DNA of 64,000 nt from contig CAYJEQ010000004.1 of NCBI GenBank assembly GCA_964369235.1, forward strand, positions 19,751 to 83,750, in the 5' to 3' direction. The DNA is from CAYJEQ01 sp964369235. GTDB lineage: Bacteria; Bacillota; Clostridia; Oscillospirales; Ruminococcaceae. Made by a program: the position numbers and the translations under genes. Positions 8,222 to 17,177 of the stretch are shown in pieces. The stretch's first letter is position 1; every line of letters begins with the position of its first letter. The notes beneath the pieces were generated by a model. The model had not been told where the DNA came from. It ran no database searches and saw only the letters and a program-made list of their open reading frames with translations.

Positions 8222-8803
8222 TTAATTATCTTCCTCTGGGATTTCCAGTGGTTCTGGTGGTACTGATAGATCAGCAGCAGCGCTTTCTAGTGCCTTTAGC
8301 ATATCTGTAATATCAATGGCACAGGTAGCTGATAGCTCGGCAACATCAGGTATATTACCTGAAATTTCCCCTGATTTTGTAGGGATAGCTAGAACATCTA
8401 TAACAGTTCTGCCTATTGCCCACTGCTCAAAAGCCTCTGCTTGTACATCCCATTCTAAGCCTAGTGGGGAGGACTTAGCCAAACCGTAGTCAATGCCTAG
8501 TTCCTTATTGCTTCTAGCTTCCAGTGTAGTATCGGTGGTGGATACACCACTGCCATCTACAGTAAATCTAGAATTAGTCACATCAAAGGATATGTCCACA
8601 ATAAAACCTTCTTCGTCTACCGATAGACTACAAGCAGTTACAGTGGATAGCAGTATACCGTCATTAGTTACCGCACCATCGGCTGAAACAATAGGATCAG
8701 CAGAAATTCTGCTAGTGTGCATACCAAGACCACTTTGTAGTGGGGCAGCTGAACAGCCTGTTAATATAGCTCCAATTATAAGAGGGATAAGTAGTTTTTT
8801 CAT
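8222..8803 (-). CDS. Secreted lipoprotein related to FMN-binding-domain proteins
   Basis: Starting at ATG 8803, the protein has a short signal sequence ending in the lipobox LTGC, so it should be lipid-anchored outside the membrane. The body contains KELGIDYGLAKSSPLGLEWDVQAEAFEQWAIGRT, which matches in pattern a Clostridia family of short secreted proteins related to FMN-binding repeats. I see no SGAT flavinylation motif, so it may not carry covalent FMN. I reject an earlier ATG at 8887, since that would place the leader element within the coding region. The Shine-Dalgarno is AAGAAAGGAAT. Function is unknown. Confidence 0.75.
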   Translation of the reverse strand: MKKLLIPLIIGAILTGCSAAPLQSGLGMHTSRISADPIVSADGAVTNDGILLSTVTACSLSVDEEGFIVDISFDVTNSRFTVDGSGVSTTDTTLEARSNKELGIDYGLAKSSPLGLEWDVQAEAFEQWAIGRTVIDVLAIPTKSGEISGNIPDVAELSATCAIDITDMLKALESAAADLSVPPEPLEIPEEDN

Positions 8804-8812
8804 AATTATAAG

Positions 8813-8907
8813 TATTCCTTTCTTGATGTTTTGACCATGGGATAGTAGATGGGAAAGTCTTGGTAACCCACTAATACCACAGCTCAAAACTCTAGGCTGA
8901 TAGGCCT
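8813..8907 (-). promoter_or_regulatory. Structured 5' leader element, copy 2 (lipoprotein gene)
   Basis: In transcript order: small hairpin AGGC-CTATCA-GCCT (complement of 8894-8907), then GAGTTTTGA pairing with TCAAAAC, then ATCAAGAAAGGAATAC with the ribosome-binding site. The outer stem has a compensated change relative to the metY copy (GTTTTGA/TCAAAAC instead of GTTTTGT/ACAAAAC). Confidence 0.6.
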
Positions 8908-9235
8908 TGTAGTAACTAATAACCTATCTAAAAAAATCTATGATAAATCTAGTGTAATTTATAGATTAACAGAGTAATTATACATTATTTGTCGGTAATT
9001 AGTCAAGTGATTGTGATAATAATAGAGAAGGTTATTACACTATAGTATACGGTAATACTCAGATAAAATTATATTTGAAAAAAAATAATATTTATGTTAG
9101 AATAACTTGATAATAACATATATAAAATATAGGGTGACTAGATAGAACAATATATTTAGTTTAGAATTGTGATTAAGGTGTAGACTTTCTTAAATATAAG
9201 AAAGTAAAAGCCTAGTGGAAGGAATGATTATATCA
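8908..9235. other. AT-rich divergent intergenic region with a hairpin before the CDF gene
   Basis: No gene is seen. A perfect 9-bp hairpin ACTTTCTTA-AATA-TAAGAAAGT (9184-9205) sits just upstream of the ribosome-binding site GGAAGGAATG of the transporter gene and could affect its translation or message stability. Promoters for both flanking genes must lie here but are not distinct. Confidence 0.45.
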
Positions 9236-10129
9236 ATGTTTAAAATTTTAAAGACTAGTTTAGCTATGAAAGTTTCAGCAATAACCATTGCTGTTAACTT
9301 TCTATTATTTTTGGTAAAAATAATTGCAGGTATAGTAGGTAGGTCGGGGGCTATGATCTCCGATGCTGTTCACTCTGCTTCTGATGTGGTAAGTACCTTT
9401 GTGGTAATGGTAGGGGTGTCAATCTCGGAAAAGGGCAATGATGACAACCACCAATATGGACATGAGAAGATGGAGTGTATAGCAGCTATCGTCCTAGCAG
9501 CACTGCTGTTTTTTACTGGAGGTGCTATTGGCCTTAGTGGGATTAACGCTATAATTAACAAAGAATATATTGGGGTAGCAGTTCCTACCTCTATAGCTTT
9601 AGTAGCAGCGATTATCTCCATAGTGGTAAAGGAATGGATGTACCACTACACAAAAAAAGCAGCCAAGGAGTTAAACTCAGGGGCAATGCTTGCAGATGCT
9701 TGGCACCATCGCTCTGACGCCCTGTCCTCAGTGGGCAGTTTAATAGGTATAGGTGGGGCGATGATGGGATTTCCTATACTGGATAGCATTGCAATGATAA
9801 TAATTGCAGTAATGATACTAAAAGCCTCTTATGAAATAGCGCAGGACGGTATAGATAAGCTAGTAGATAAAGCAGTGGACGAAGAAACCATGAACTCTAT
9901 GAAGGCAGTGGCAGAGGAAACACAGGGGGTAATCTGTGTGGACTTAATACGCAGTAGACTTTTTGGGAATAAATTCTATGTGGATATTGAGATATGTTGT
10001 GACAGTGGCATAACCTTAAAAGAAGCCCACCAAATAGCAGAGAAAGTCCACGACAAAATAGAAGAAAAATTCCCCAATGCAAAACACTGTATGGTTCATG
10101 TAAACCCAGAAGGTGCTCACAAATCATAG
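9236..10129 (+). CDS. Cation diffusion facilitator (Zn/Mn/Fe efflux transporter)
   Basis: CDF proteins export divalent metal ions in exchange for protons across the cytoplasmic membrane. The protein has about six membrane helices, the metal-site motifs SDAVHSASD in helix 2 and ADAWHHRSDALSS in helix 5, and a C-terminal cytoplasmic domain with GVICVDLIRSRLFGNKFYVDIEI. The HxxxD pairs in the helices fit a zinc-type or broad-range exporter; the metal cannot be told. I chose ATG 9236 over GTG 9215 because GGAAGGAATG lies at the normal spacing. Its 3' end overlaps the convergent DUF4363 gene by 6 nt. Confidence 0.92.
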   Translation: MFKILKTSLAMKVSAITIAVNFLLFLVKIIAGIVGRSGAMISDAVHSASDVVSTFVVMVGVSISEKGNDDNHQYGHEKMECIAAIVLAALLFFTGGAIGLSGINAIINKEYIGVAVPTSIALVAAIISIVVKEWMYHYTKKAAKELNSGAMLADAWHHRSDALSSVGSLIGIGGAMMGFPILDSIAMIIIAVMILKASYEIAQDGIDKLVDKAVDEETMNSMKAVAEETQGVICVDLIRSRLFGNKFYVDIEICCDSGITLKEAHQIAEKVHDKIEEKFPNAKHCMVHVNPEGAHKS

Positions 10130-10507
10130 AATATTTTGTATATAGGGAAGCTCTGAACGCCATATATGATTAAGTTTATAGGTAAGTAGCTCTACTTTAC
10201 CTATTGTTTCATAGGTGCTATCTGGATCGGCAATAAGATAGGGTAATTCTATTAAAATACTGGTTATGCTGTCCATGTCGCTATGTCGCAGATAGCTTAG
10301 CAGATGTAATTCCTCTGAAAGCCAGTAATGGGTAAGTCTATTGGATACAAGGGTGGCTTCCTTAGGCATACCTACAGAAATATAATGGGATAGAAGGGAT
10401 ATGTCATTTTCCATGGTGGTTTTTACAATGTAGAAATCCCTTAAAGACCATATACCAAAACATATTAAACAGCTCATAATACCGATGGAAATTGGAAGTC
10501 GCTTCAT
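10124..10507 (-). CDS. DUF4363-family membrane-anchored protein
   Basis: This 127-residue protein has one N-terminal membrane segment (about 5-22) and a helical extracytoplasmic domain, as in DUF4363. It lies 51 nt downstream of a YetF/DUF421 gene on the same strand, the usual partnership of DUF4363 in Clostridia, which supports the call. Function is unknown; the pair is presumed to act together in the membrane or cell envelope. The ATG at 10507 follows AAGAAAGG. Its end overlaps the end of the CDF gene. Confidence 0.75.
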   Translation of the reverse strand: MKRLPISIGIMSCLICFGIWSLRDFYIVKTTMENDISLLSHYISVGMPKEATLVSNRLTHYWLSEELHLLSYLRHSDMDSITSILIELPYLIADPDSTYETIGKVELLTYKLNHIWRSELPYIQNIL

Positions 10508-10558
10508 AGGTTATCACCGACCTTTCTTTATTATCTGTGTTAAATCACTGTGAAAGCT

Positions 10559-11236
10559 CTAGAGCTTTTTTAATATAATATGATAGTCCTTTTGCTTATT
10601 ACAGGTCATGAGAAAGACATCTTTAAGTTTGCAGCTATTTTTTTTAAGGGTAGCTAGTAGCCACTGTTCCTCTAAATTACAAAACTCTAAGCCCACAGTA
10701 TTTACAGCCCCATCATTTATAATAACTGTAGGTGGGGAATGATGCTGGGTATCACTGGTAATGCCAATGGCTTCATTGGTAACCTCTAGGGCAGAGAATT
10801 TCTCTAATACTGATAGTTTGCCTGTGGTTTCCACAATGGCATAGGAAACATCTCTAATGTCAAAAACCCCCGACACTCTAAGCTGTCCCATAAGATCATC
10901 TAGGGAAAGACGGAGGTTTTTCATCTCCTGTTGGTCAATTTCGCCGTTGGCTATAATGATTTTAGGGGTGCCAGAGATAACATTTCTAAAGGAGATATGC
11001 TTTAAAGATATGGTAGAGATAAATATCTCAAAGCAAATAAGGGTAAGGATAGGCACAACCCCTACCAGAAAAGGCAGATTGCTGTCCTCAATAGGTAGGG
11101 TGGCAATATTTGAGATAAGCATAGTAACCACAAATTCAGCTGGTTGAAGTTCTCCCAGCTGTCTTTTTCCCATAATCCTAAGACCAAAGGTTATTATGGC
11201 ATAGAGGAAAACAGTTCTTATAATAATAACAAGCAT
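10559..11236 (-). CDS. YetF-like DUF421 membrane protein
   Basis: The 225-residue protein has three N-terminal membrane helices with the DUF421 hallmark LRIMGKRQLGELQPAEFVVTM and then a cytoplasmic domain with SLDDLMGQLRVSGVFDIRDVSYAIVE. Length and order match the YetF/YrbG family. YetF-type proteins of B. subtilis have been linked to spore-germinant systems, but the molecular function is not defined. The start follows AAAGGAG. It heads a two-gene unit with DUF4363 and is divergent from recQ. Confidence 0.88.
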   Translation of the reverse strand: MLVIIIRTVFLYAIITFGLRIMGKRQLGELQPAEFVVTMLISNIATLPIEDSNLPFLVGVVPILTLICFEIFISTISLKHISFRNVISGTPKIIIANGEIDQQEMKNLRLSLDDLMGQLRVSGVFDIRDVSYAIVETTGKLSVLEKFSALEVTNEAIGITSDTQHHSPPTVIINDGAVNTVGLEFCNLEEQWLLATLKKNSCKLKDVFLMTCNKQKDYHIILKKL

Positions 11237-11326
11237 AAAAATAGCTCCTTTGAGTAATTATATACATTAGTATAGACATAAAAAATTATGCTATACAAGT
11301 AAGAAGCTACACAGAAAGGGAAGTAC

Positions 11327-13135
11327 ATGACAGAATATATATATTCAATACTAAAAAAATACTACGGCTATGACAGCTTTAAATCAGGACAGGAGCCTGT
11401 AATAAAGTCCATAGTATCTGGTAGAGATGCCTTGGCAGTAATGCCAACAGGTGCAGGTAAATCCATCTGCTATCAGGTGCCAGCACTTGCCTTTAGTGGG
11501 ATAACTATAGTTATATCACCACTTATTTCACTGATGAAAGATCAGGTAATGGCACTTAATCAGATGGGGGTAAGAGCAGCTTATCTTAATAGTACCCTTA
11601 GCTTTAAGCAGTATCTTAAAGCCATAGACAATGCCAGAAATAATATGTATAAGATTATATATGTAGCACCAGAAAGACTTAATACCGAGGCTTTTTTAAG
11701 TTTTAGCAGTAGTGCTAATATATCCCTAATAGCAGTGGATGAAGCCCACTGTATATCCCAGTGGGGACAGGACTTTAGACCTAGTTATCTACTTATTGGG
11801 GATTATATAAAGTCCTTTACTGAGCGTCCTGTAGTAGCAGCCTTTACAGCTACAGCTACCCAAAGTGTTAAAACCGATATTAAGCACAAGCTAGGGTTAA
11901 ATGATCCTTTTGAGATAACAACAAGCTTTGACCGACCTAATCTGTATTTTTCCACAGCAAAGCCCCAGTCAAAAGATCAGTATCTAATACAGCAGTTAAA
12001 AGAGTGGAAAGATGATTGTGGCATTGTATACTGTATGAGTCGAAAACTTACCATGAAGGTAGCAGAGCTACTACAAAATCGTGGATTTAAGGCAAGCTAC
12101 TACCATGCAGGTATGGACACAGAGGAGCGAAACAAGGTACAGGAGGATTTTACCTATGACAGGGTGCAGATTATTGTAGCTACAAGTGCCTTTGGAATGG
12201 GCATAGATAAATCCAATGTAAGGTATGTAATCCACTATAATATGCCAACTGATATGGAGTCCTATTATCAGGAAGCTGGACGAGCAGGGCGAGATGGAGC
12301 AGAGGGTAACTGTTTACTGCTGTATAATGGTTCTGATTACAAGCTAGGACAGTTTATTATTGATAAGGGTATCGAGGATAATCAGGAAATCGACGAAAAT
12401 CAGCGTAATTTCTTAAAGGGCAAAGCCTATGAGCGACTAAATAATATGCAGAGCTATTCCACAGGCAGTGGTTGTCTTAGAAAGAAGATACTAGGGTATT
12501 TTGGGGAGATAATGGAGAAAAACTGTGGTAGTTGTTCTGGTTGTAATGTAGTCAAAGAGGAGTTAACCCATGAAGGATTACTATTCCTTAGAGCTGTAGA
12601 TGTGTTAAAAAGTAAATACGGGCTAGGAATGGTGTCGGATTTTCTAATGGGTAAGGAAAATGAGAAACTAGTATCATGGCATTGTGATAGGTCCATATAT
12701 TTTGGGGCATTACAGAGCTTTGACAAAAAAGAAATATCAAATCTAGCTAGATGGCTTGATCAGCAAGGTTATATACAGTTTGCCACAGGGCAATATCCTA
12801 TAATATCCCTAACAGCACAGGGGGAGAATGAGGTGGCTAAGGCATCAGGAGAGGTCTTTGCCAGTGGTTATCGTTTTGAGAGAAATACAGCTAGTAAAAA
12901 GCCAACTATATCTGTGCTAGATCCTGTATTATTTGACAAGCTTAAAACGGTTCGTCGTCAGTTAGCAGATAAACAGAGCATACCACCTTTTGCAGTTTTC
13001 TCCGATGCAGTCCTTAGGGATATGGCTGCCACCAAGCCAAAAACCATGGAGGAGTTTCTCGCTTTAAAGGGTGTTGGTAATGTAAAAGCTGATAAATACG
13101 GAGAAATATTTATAGAAGTTGTTAATAGTTACTAA
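11327..13135 (+). CDS. recQ: ATP-dependent DNA helicase RecQ
   Basis: RecQ unwinds DNA 3' to 5' in recombination and repair. The 602-residue protein has motif I MPTGAGKSICYQ, motif II DEAHCISQWG, motif III FTATAT, helicase C motifs YHAGM and QEAGRAGRDG, the RecQ-Ct zinc site (CLRKKILGYFGE then CGSCSGC), a winged-helix part, and a C-terminal HRDC domain (about 525-602, ending FLALKGVGNVKADKYG). All expected domains are present and length is normal. The start follows AGAAAGGGAAG. It appears to be a single gene. Confidence 0.96.
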   Translation: MTEYIYSILKKYYGYDSFKSGQEPVIKSIVSGRDALAVMPTGAGKSICYQVPALAFSGITIVISPLISLMKDQVMALNQMGVRAAYLNSTLSFKQYLKAIDNARNNMYKIIYVAPERLNTEAFLSFSSSANISLIAVDEAHCISQWGQDFRPSYLLIGDYIKSFTERPVVAAFTATATQSVKTDIKHKLGLNDPFEITTSFDRPNLYFSTAKPQSKDQYLIQQLKEWKDDCGIVYCMSRKLTMKVAELLQNRGFKASYYHAGMDTEERNKVQEDFTYDRVQIIVATSAFGMGIDKSNVRYVIHYNMPTDMESYYQEAGRAGRDGAEGNCLLLYNGSDYKLGQFIIDKGIEDNQEIDENQRNFLKGKAYERLNNMQSYSTGSGCLRKKILGYFGEIMEKNCGSCSGCNVVKEELTHEGLLFLRAVDVLKSKYGLGMVSDFLMGKENEKLVSWHCDRSIYFGALQSFDKKEISNLARWLDQQGYIQFATGQYPIISLTAQGENEVAKASGEVFASGYRFERNTASKKPTISVLDPVLFDKLKTVRRQLADKQSIPPFAVFSDAVLRDMAATKPKTMEEFLALKGVGNVKADKYGEIFIEVVNSY

Positions 13136-13266
13136 AAAGTTACCAGTTACAAAAGTAATAGTGTAAATAATGGGGAAACTATATAAAATCCTTTACTTTT
13201 AAAGGAAAAAGTAATAAAATATATAGTGATGTTTTGTGCATTAAAATATACTGGAGGGTGAAAAAA

Positions 13267-14358
13267 TTGTCAAAGATAAAGATTAAATCACTTTTAATAA
13301 TTACCCTACTGTCTGTTTTAATAACAGGATGTAGTCAGGGGGAAACAAGCTCGTCTACACCAGAGCCTACCCAAAGCTCTACTGAGCAAAGCGTATCTAT
13401 AGAACCCTTTACAGGGGTATCCTTTGGGATGGATACATTTATTGAGCAGAAGTGGCAGGGTGTAAATGGGGAGAAAACCTATAACGAAATAATTGAGCTA
13501 ATTAATACTCAGGAAGATATCCTTTCTCTATACAAAGGGGGAAGCGATATAGCCAGCATTAATCTTAGTGCAGGGGTAGAAGCTGTAGAGATATCAAAGG
13601 ATACTTATGATATGCTATATAAAGCCACCCAGCTTTCAGCAGAATATAATGATTATTTTGATATAACTATTGCACCTGTAACCCAGCTATGGGGGATAAC
13701 AGGGGATAGTCCAAAGCTTCCCAGTGATGAGGAAATTACCAATAAGCTAACCTATGTAGGGATAGAGGGTCTAGAACTATCCCAGGAAGAGGGCATATAC
13801 ACAGCCTATCTTAACAGAGAGGGAATGTCCATTGACCTAGGAGGAATTGCCAAAGGTTACACAGCCCAGAAAGCAATGGAAATAGCAGTGGCAAATGGCA
13901 GTGAAGGCTATCTATCCATAGGGGGAAACCTAGGGGTAGTTGGCAAGAAGGAGGACGGCACCGAGTTTAAATTTGGTGTACGAGATCCTAATGGTAGCCA
14001 AGAAGAATATGCACTTATTATAACCCTAGATGGATATACCATGTCCACAACAGGTGCTTATGAGAGATATTTTGAAGATGAGGGAGTTAGATACCATCAT
14101 GTATTTGATCCTAATACAGGATATCCAAGTGATCTTGAGATGCAGTCGGTAACGGTGGTATCACAGGACGGGGCACTAGCAGACTGTTTATCTACAGCAC
14201 TATTTGTAGCAGGTAAGGACTATGCACTATCTCAGTTAGAACGACAGGACATAGCACTTATAATAATTGATAATGACAATAATATATATATATCCCCATG
14301 GTATGCCCAGTATGTAACACAAAATCCTAATGTAACGGGTTATAATATAGTGACCTAA
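13267..14358 (+). CDS. apbE: FAD:protein FMN transferase (ApbE lipoprotein)
   Basis: ApbE attaches FMN covalently through a phosphoester to Thr/Ser in S/A-G-A/S-T motifs of secreted flavoproteins, including RnfG and RnfD. From a TTG start at 13267 (9 nt after GGAGG) it is 363 residues, with a signal peptide and lipobox ITGC. Family motifs DLGGIAKGYTAQKA, STTGAYERYF and HHVFDPNTGYPSD are intact. It is the first gene of the rnf cluster, which fits its role in flavinylating the four-domain RnfG and RnfD downstream. The upstream ATG at 13234 lacks a ribosome-binding site. Confidence 0.93.
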   Translation: MSKIKIKSLLIITLLSVLITGCSQGETSSSTPEPTQSSTEQSVSIEPFTGVSFGMDTFIEQKWQGVNGEKTYNEIIELINTQEDILSLYKGGSDIASINLSAGVEAVEISKDTYDMLYKATQLSAEYNDYFDITIAPVTQLWGITGDSPKLPSDEEITNKLTYVGIEGLELSQEEGIYTAYLNREGMSIDLGGIAKGYTAQKAMEIAVANGSEGYLSIGGNLGVVGKKEDGTEFKFGVRDPNGSQEEYALIITLDGYTMSTTGAYERYFEDEGVRYHHVFDPNTGYPSDLEMQSVTVVSQDGALADCLSTALFVAGKDYALSQLERQDIALIIIDNDNNIYISPWYAQYVTQNPNVTGYNIVT

Positions 14359-14411
14359 TGTGGGTGGTTTGATTTTTTCAAATTACACTCAGGAAAGGCA
14401 TGGGCATAATT

Positions 14412-14930
14412 ATGGATAATAATCACAAGAACAAAAGAATTACCACAAGAAAACTTGCCCTAATGGGGCTACTGTTTGCACTGGCAATGGTATTTAGCTT
14501 TATTGAATCACTGCTGCCACCAATGCCTGCAGGTATTAAACTTGGACTAGCTAATATAGTCACAATGTACGCTTTATTTTTTCTAGGGTATAAAGAAGGT
14601 ATTACAATAGTAATACTTAAATCTCTTTTTGTATTTCTAACAAGAGGTGCAACAGCATTTATAATGAGTATTTTTGGAGGATTTGCCTCGGTACTTGTTA
14701 TGATACTACTATTTTCATTTAAAAAGCTAAATCTTAGCTATTTAATAATCAGCCTAGCAGGTGGAGTATTCCACAATTTAGGACAGCTTGTAGCTGCCTA
14801 CTTTATATTAAAACTGCCAGCTGTATTCTACTATCTGCCTATAATGGTTGCTTCCGGTGTTGTAATGGGTGTTGTAACAGGCATTACACTAAAGGTAGTT
14901 ATGCCTTATATGAATAAACTGAAACTCTAA
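14412..14930 (+). CDS. Gx transporter / heptaprenyl diphosphate synthase component I-like membrane protein
   Basis: This ~172-residue protein has five to six membrane helices and matches the small membrane family annotated as 'Gx transporter' or 'heptaprenyl diphosphate synthase component I', with KLGLANIVTMYALFFLGYKEG and GGVFHNLGQLVAAYF. The fold resembles ECF S-components. It is often encoded next to apbE and rnf genes in Clostridia, suggesting a role in supplying or anchoring flavin-dependent electron transfer, but this is inference. I chose ATG 14412, 13 nt after AGGAAAGG; ATG 14400 is too close to the ribosome-binding site. Confidence 0.8.
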   Translation: MDNNHKNKRITTRKLALMGLLFALAMVFSFIESLLPPMPAGIKLGLANIVTMYALFFLGYKEGITIVILKSLFVFLTRGATAFIMSIFGGFASVLVMILLFSFKKLNLSYLIISLAGGVFHNLGQLVAAYFILKLPAVFYYLPIMVASGVVMGVVTGITLKVVMPYMNKLKL

Positions 14931-14958
14931 AATTTAATTAGTATTGGAGGATAAAATA

Positions 14959-16248
14959 GTGTCTAAATCCCTAAGAGGCATTCATGTTGACCACTGTAAA
15001 AATACAGAGAACTGCGCAACTGAAATCATGCCAATCCCAGACAAGGTAGTAATACCTATGTGCCAGAATATGGGCGCACCTTGCGAACCACTGGTAAAAC
15101 TTACAAACGAGGTAAAGGTAGGCCAGATTATCGGTGATACTGATAGTTTTGTTTCTGCACCAATCCACTCCAGTGTATCCGGTAAGGTTACAGGTATGGA
15201 GGAGATTACCCTACCAAATGGTAACAAGGCAAAAGCTATTGTTATTACAACAGACAAAGAGCAGACAATTAGTGAAGACATTACAGCTCCTGTAGTAACT
15301 AATCAGGCTGAATTTATCACTGCACTAAGAGCCTCTGGTCTAGTAGGACAAGGTGGAGCAGGTTTCCCAACACATATTAAGTTTAATCCAAAGAATTTAA
15401 GTGATGTTGATACACTTGTTATTAACGCAGCTGAATGTGAGCCTTACATTACATCTGATGATCGCTGTATGCTTGAGGATACCGACTATGTTATAGAAGG
15501 TGCTAAAGCTATTAAAAAATACCTAGATCTAAAGAATGTAATTATCGGTATTGAAAGTAACAAGCCAGCTTCCATTAAGCTAATGAGTGAGAAAACAGCA
15601 AATCTAGAAGGATTTTCTGTGGCAACACTAAAATCTCAGTATCCACAGGGTGGTGAGAAGGTACTAGCATATGAAACTACAGGCAAAATTATAGAAGAAG
15701 GCAAACTGCCTTGTGATGTAGGACTTGTTATTGCCAATGTTACAACAGTTGCATTTGTGGCTAAATACCTAGAAACAGGTATGCCCCTAATCTCTAAGAG
15801 AGTAACAGTGGATGGTGGAGCAGTTAATACTCCTAAAAATGTCCTAGCTCCAATTGGTGCTTCCTTTAATGATGTAATAGAGTTTTGTGGTGGATATAAA
15901 TCCGAGCCTAAGAAAATTATCAGTGGTGGCCCAATGATGGGTACGGCAGTGAGAGATGGCTCTGCACTTGTAACAAAGGGTGTAAATGCAATTCTAGCAA
16001 TGGATGAACACCAGTGTAAACCACAACCAGAAACACCATGTATCCGTTGTAATAGATGTGCAGATACCTGTCCATATAGCCTAATGCCAGCAGCTATCGA
16101 AAGAAGCTACAAAGCAGGCAATGTAGATGCTCTAAAAGCACTAAAGGTTAATCTATGTATGAGCTGTGGTTGTTGTTCCTATGTATGTCCTGCAAAGCGT
16201 GAGCTTGTAGTGACAAACAATCTAGCGATGAAACTAATTAGAAATTAA
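14959..16248 (+). CDS. rnfC: Rnf complex subunit RnfC (NADH-oxidising, Fe-S)
   Basis: RnfC is the peripheral subunit that exchanges electrons with NAD. From a GTG start at 14959 (8 nt after GGAGG) it is about 429 residues. It has the RnfC N-terminal barrel, the Complex I 51-kDa-like fold (GLVGQGGAGFPTHIKF, INAAECEPYI), and two [4Fe-4S] motifs near the C-terminus, CIRCNRCADTCP and CMSCGCCSYVCP. Length is typical for clostridial RnfC, without the long C-terminal extension of proteobacterial forms. It starts 28 nt after the Gx transporter gene. Confidence 0.95.
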   Translation: MSKSLRGIHVDHCKNTENCATEIMPIPDKVVIPMCQNMGAPCEPLVKLTNEVKVGQIIGDTDSFVSAPIHSSVSGKVTGMEEITLPNGNKAKAIVITTDKEQTISEDITAPVVTNQAEFITALRASGLVGQGGAGFPTHIKFNPKNLSDVDTLVINAAECEPYITSDDRCMLEDTDYVIEGAKAIKKYLDLKNVIIGIESNKPASIKLMSEKTANLEGFSVATLKSQYPQGGEKVLAYETTGKIIEEGKLPCDVGLVIANVTTVAFVAKYLETGMPLISKRVTVDGGAVNTPKNVLAPIGASFNDVIEFCGGYKSEPKKIISGGPMMGTAVRDGSALVTKGVNAILAMDEHQCKPQPETPCIRCNRCADTCPYSLMPAAIERSYKAGNVDALKALKVNLCMSCGCCSYVCPAKRELVVTNNLAMKLIRN

Positions 16249-16265
16249 TTATAGAGGTGAATGTT

Positions 16266-17177
16266 TTGACTAACAAATTAACAATGGCACCAGCACCTCA
16301 TGTGAAATCACCTGTTACAACAAAGTCTATTATGACCGATGTTGTTATAGCGCTGATTCCAGCCTGTATTGCTGCTGCTGTATTTTACGGTATCCAAGCG
16401 ATTATACTAATCGCAGCTTGTACAGCTTCTGCTGTATTATTTGAGTTTTTATACAATAAGATAAACAATCGCACCCAGACTATTGGTGATATGAGTGCAG
16501 TGGTAACAGGGGTTATTCTAGCCCTAAACCTACCATCTACTCTACCAATCTGGATGGCATGTTTTGGCTCTCTATCTGCAATTATTGTAGTTAAGATGCT
16601 TTTCGGTGGTATTGGACAGAACTTTGCTAACCCTGCTATTACAGCTAGAGTTATCCTACTAGTGTCATTTGCAAGCCCAATGACAAACTTTACAGCTCCA
16701 GGTGGTGCTGGTCTAGAAACAGTAGGTGGTGCTACACCTCTTGCCTCTGGTACAGCTAGCTATATGGATCTACTTATTGGTAATGTTGCAGGTTCTCTAG
16801 GTGAAACAAGTGCCATAGCTCTAATGATCGGTGGCGCATACCTAATATTTAAGAAAATTATCTCCCCAGCAATTCCTCTATCCTTCCTAGGATCTATGGT
16901 GGTTATGTCACTGATTTTACAGGTTGACCCTATCTACCACATTCTAGCTGGTGGAGCAATGCTTGGTGCTATCTTTATGGCAACAGACTACTCCACAAGC
17001 CCTTCTACAACTAATGGTAAGATTATATTTGGTATTGGTTGTGGTGTAATTACTATGGTTATTCGTGTAATGGCAAGCTACCCAGAGGGTGTGTCCTTTG
17101 CTATTCTACTAATGAATATCGCTTGCCCACTAATTGATAGCTATACACAGACTAAACCATTTGGAGGTGCTAACTAA
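16266..17177 (+). CDS. rnfD: Rnf complex subunit RnfD (membrane, covalent FMN)
   Basis: RnfD is a membrane subunit thought to carry electrons across the membrane and couple them to ion movement. The protein has about nine membrane helices, the N-terminal pattern KLTMAPAPHVKS and the flavinylation motif GGATPLAS, where the threonine is the expected FMN site. The likely start is TTG 16266 after GAGGTG, giving 303 residues; GTG 16257 lies inside the ribosome-binding site. The stop overlaps the rnfG start by one base, indicating translational coupling. Confidence 0.95.
   Translation: MTNKLTMAPAPHVKSPVTTKSIMTDVVIALIPACIAAAVFYGIQAIILIAACTASAVLFEFLYNKINNRTQTIGDMSAVVTGVILALNLPSTLPIWMACFGSLSAIIVVKMLFGGIGQNFANPAITARVILLVSFASPMTNFTAPGGAGLETVGGATPLASGTASYMDLLIGNVAGSLGETSAIALMIGGAYLIFKKIISPAIPLSFLGSMVVMSLILQVDPIYHILAGGAMLGAIFMATDYSTSPSTTNGKIIFGIGCGVITMVIRVMASYPEGVSFAILLMNIACPLIDSYTQTKPFGGAN

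Noticed and set aside
8803..8887. Longer N-terminus for the lipoprotein (ATG 8887)
   Set aside because: It would place the conserved leader and ribosome-binding site inside the gene and move the signal peptide away from the N-terminus.
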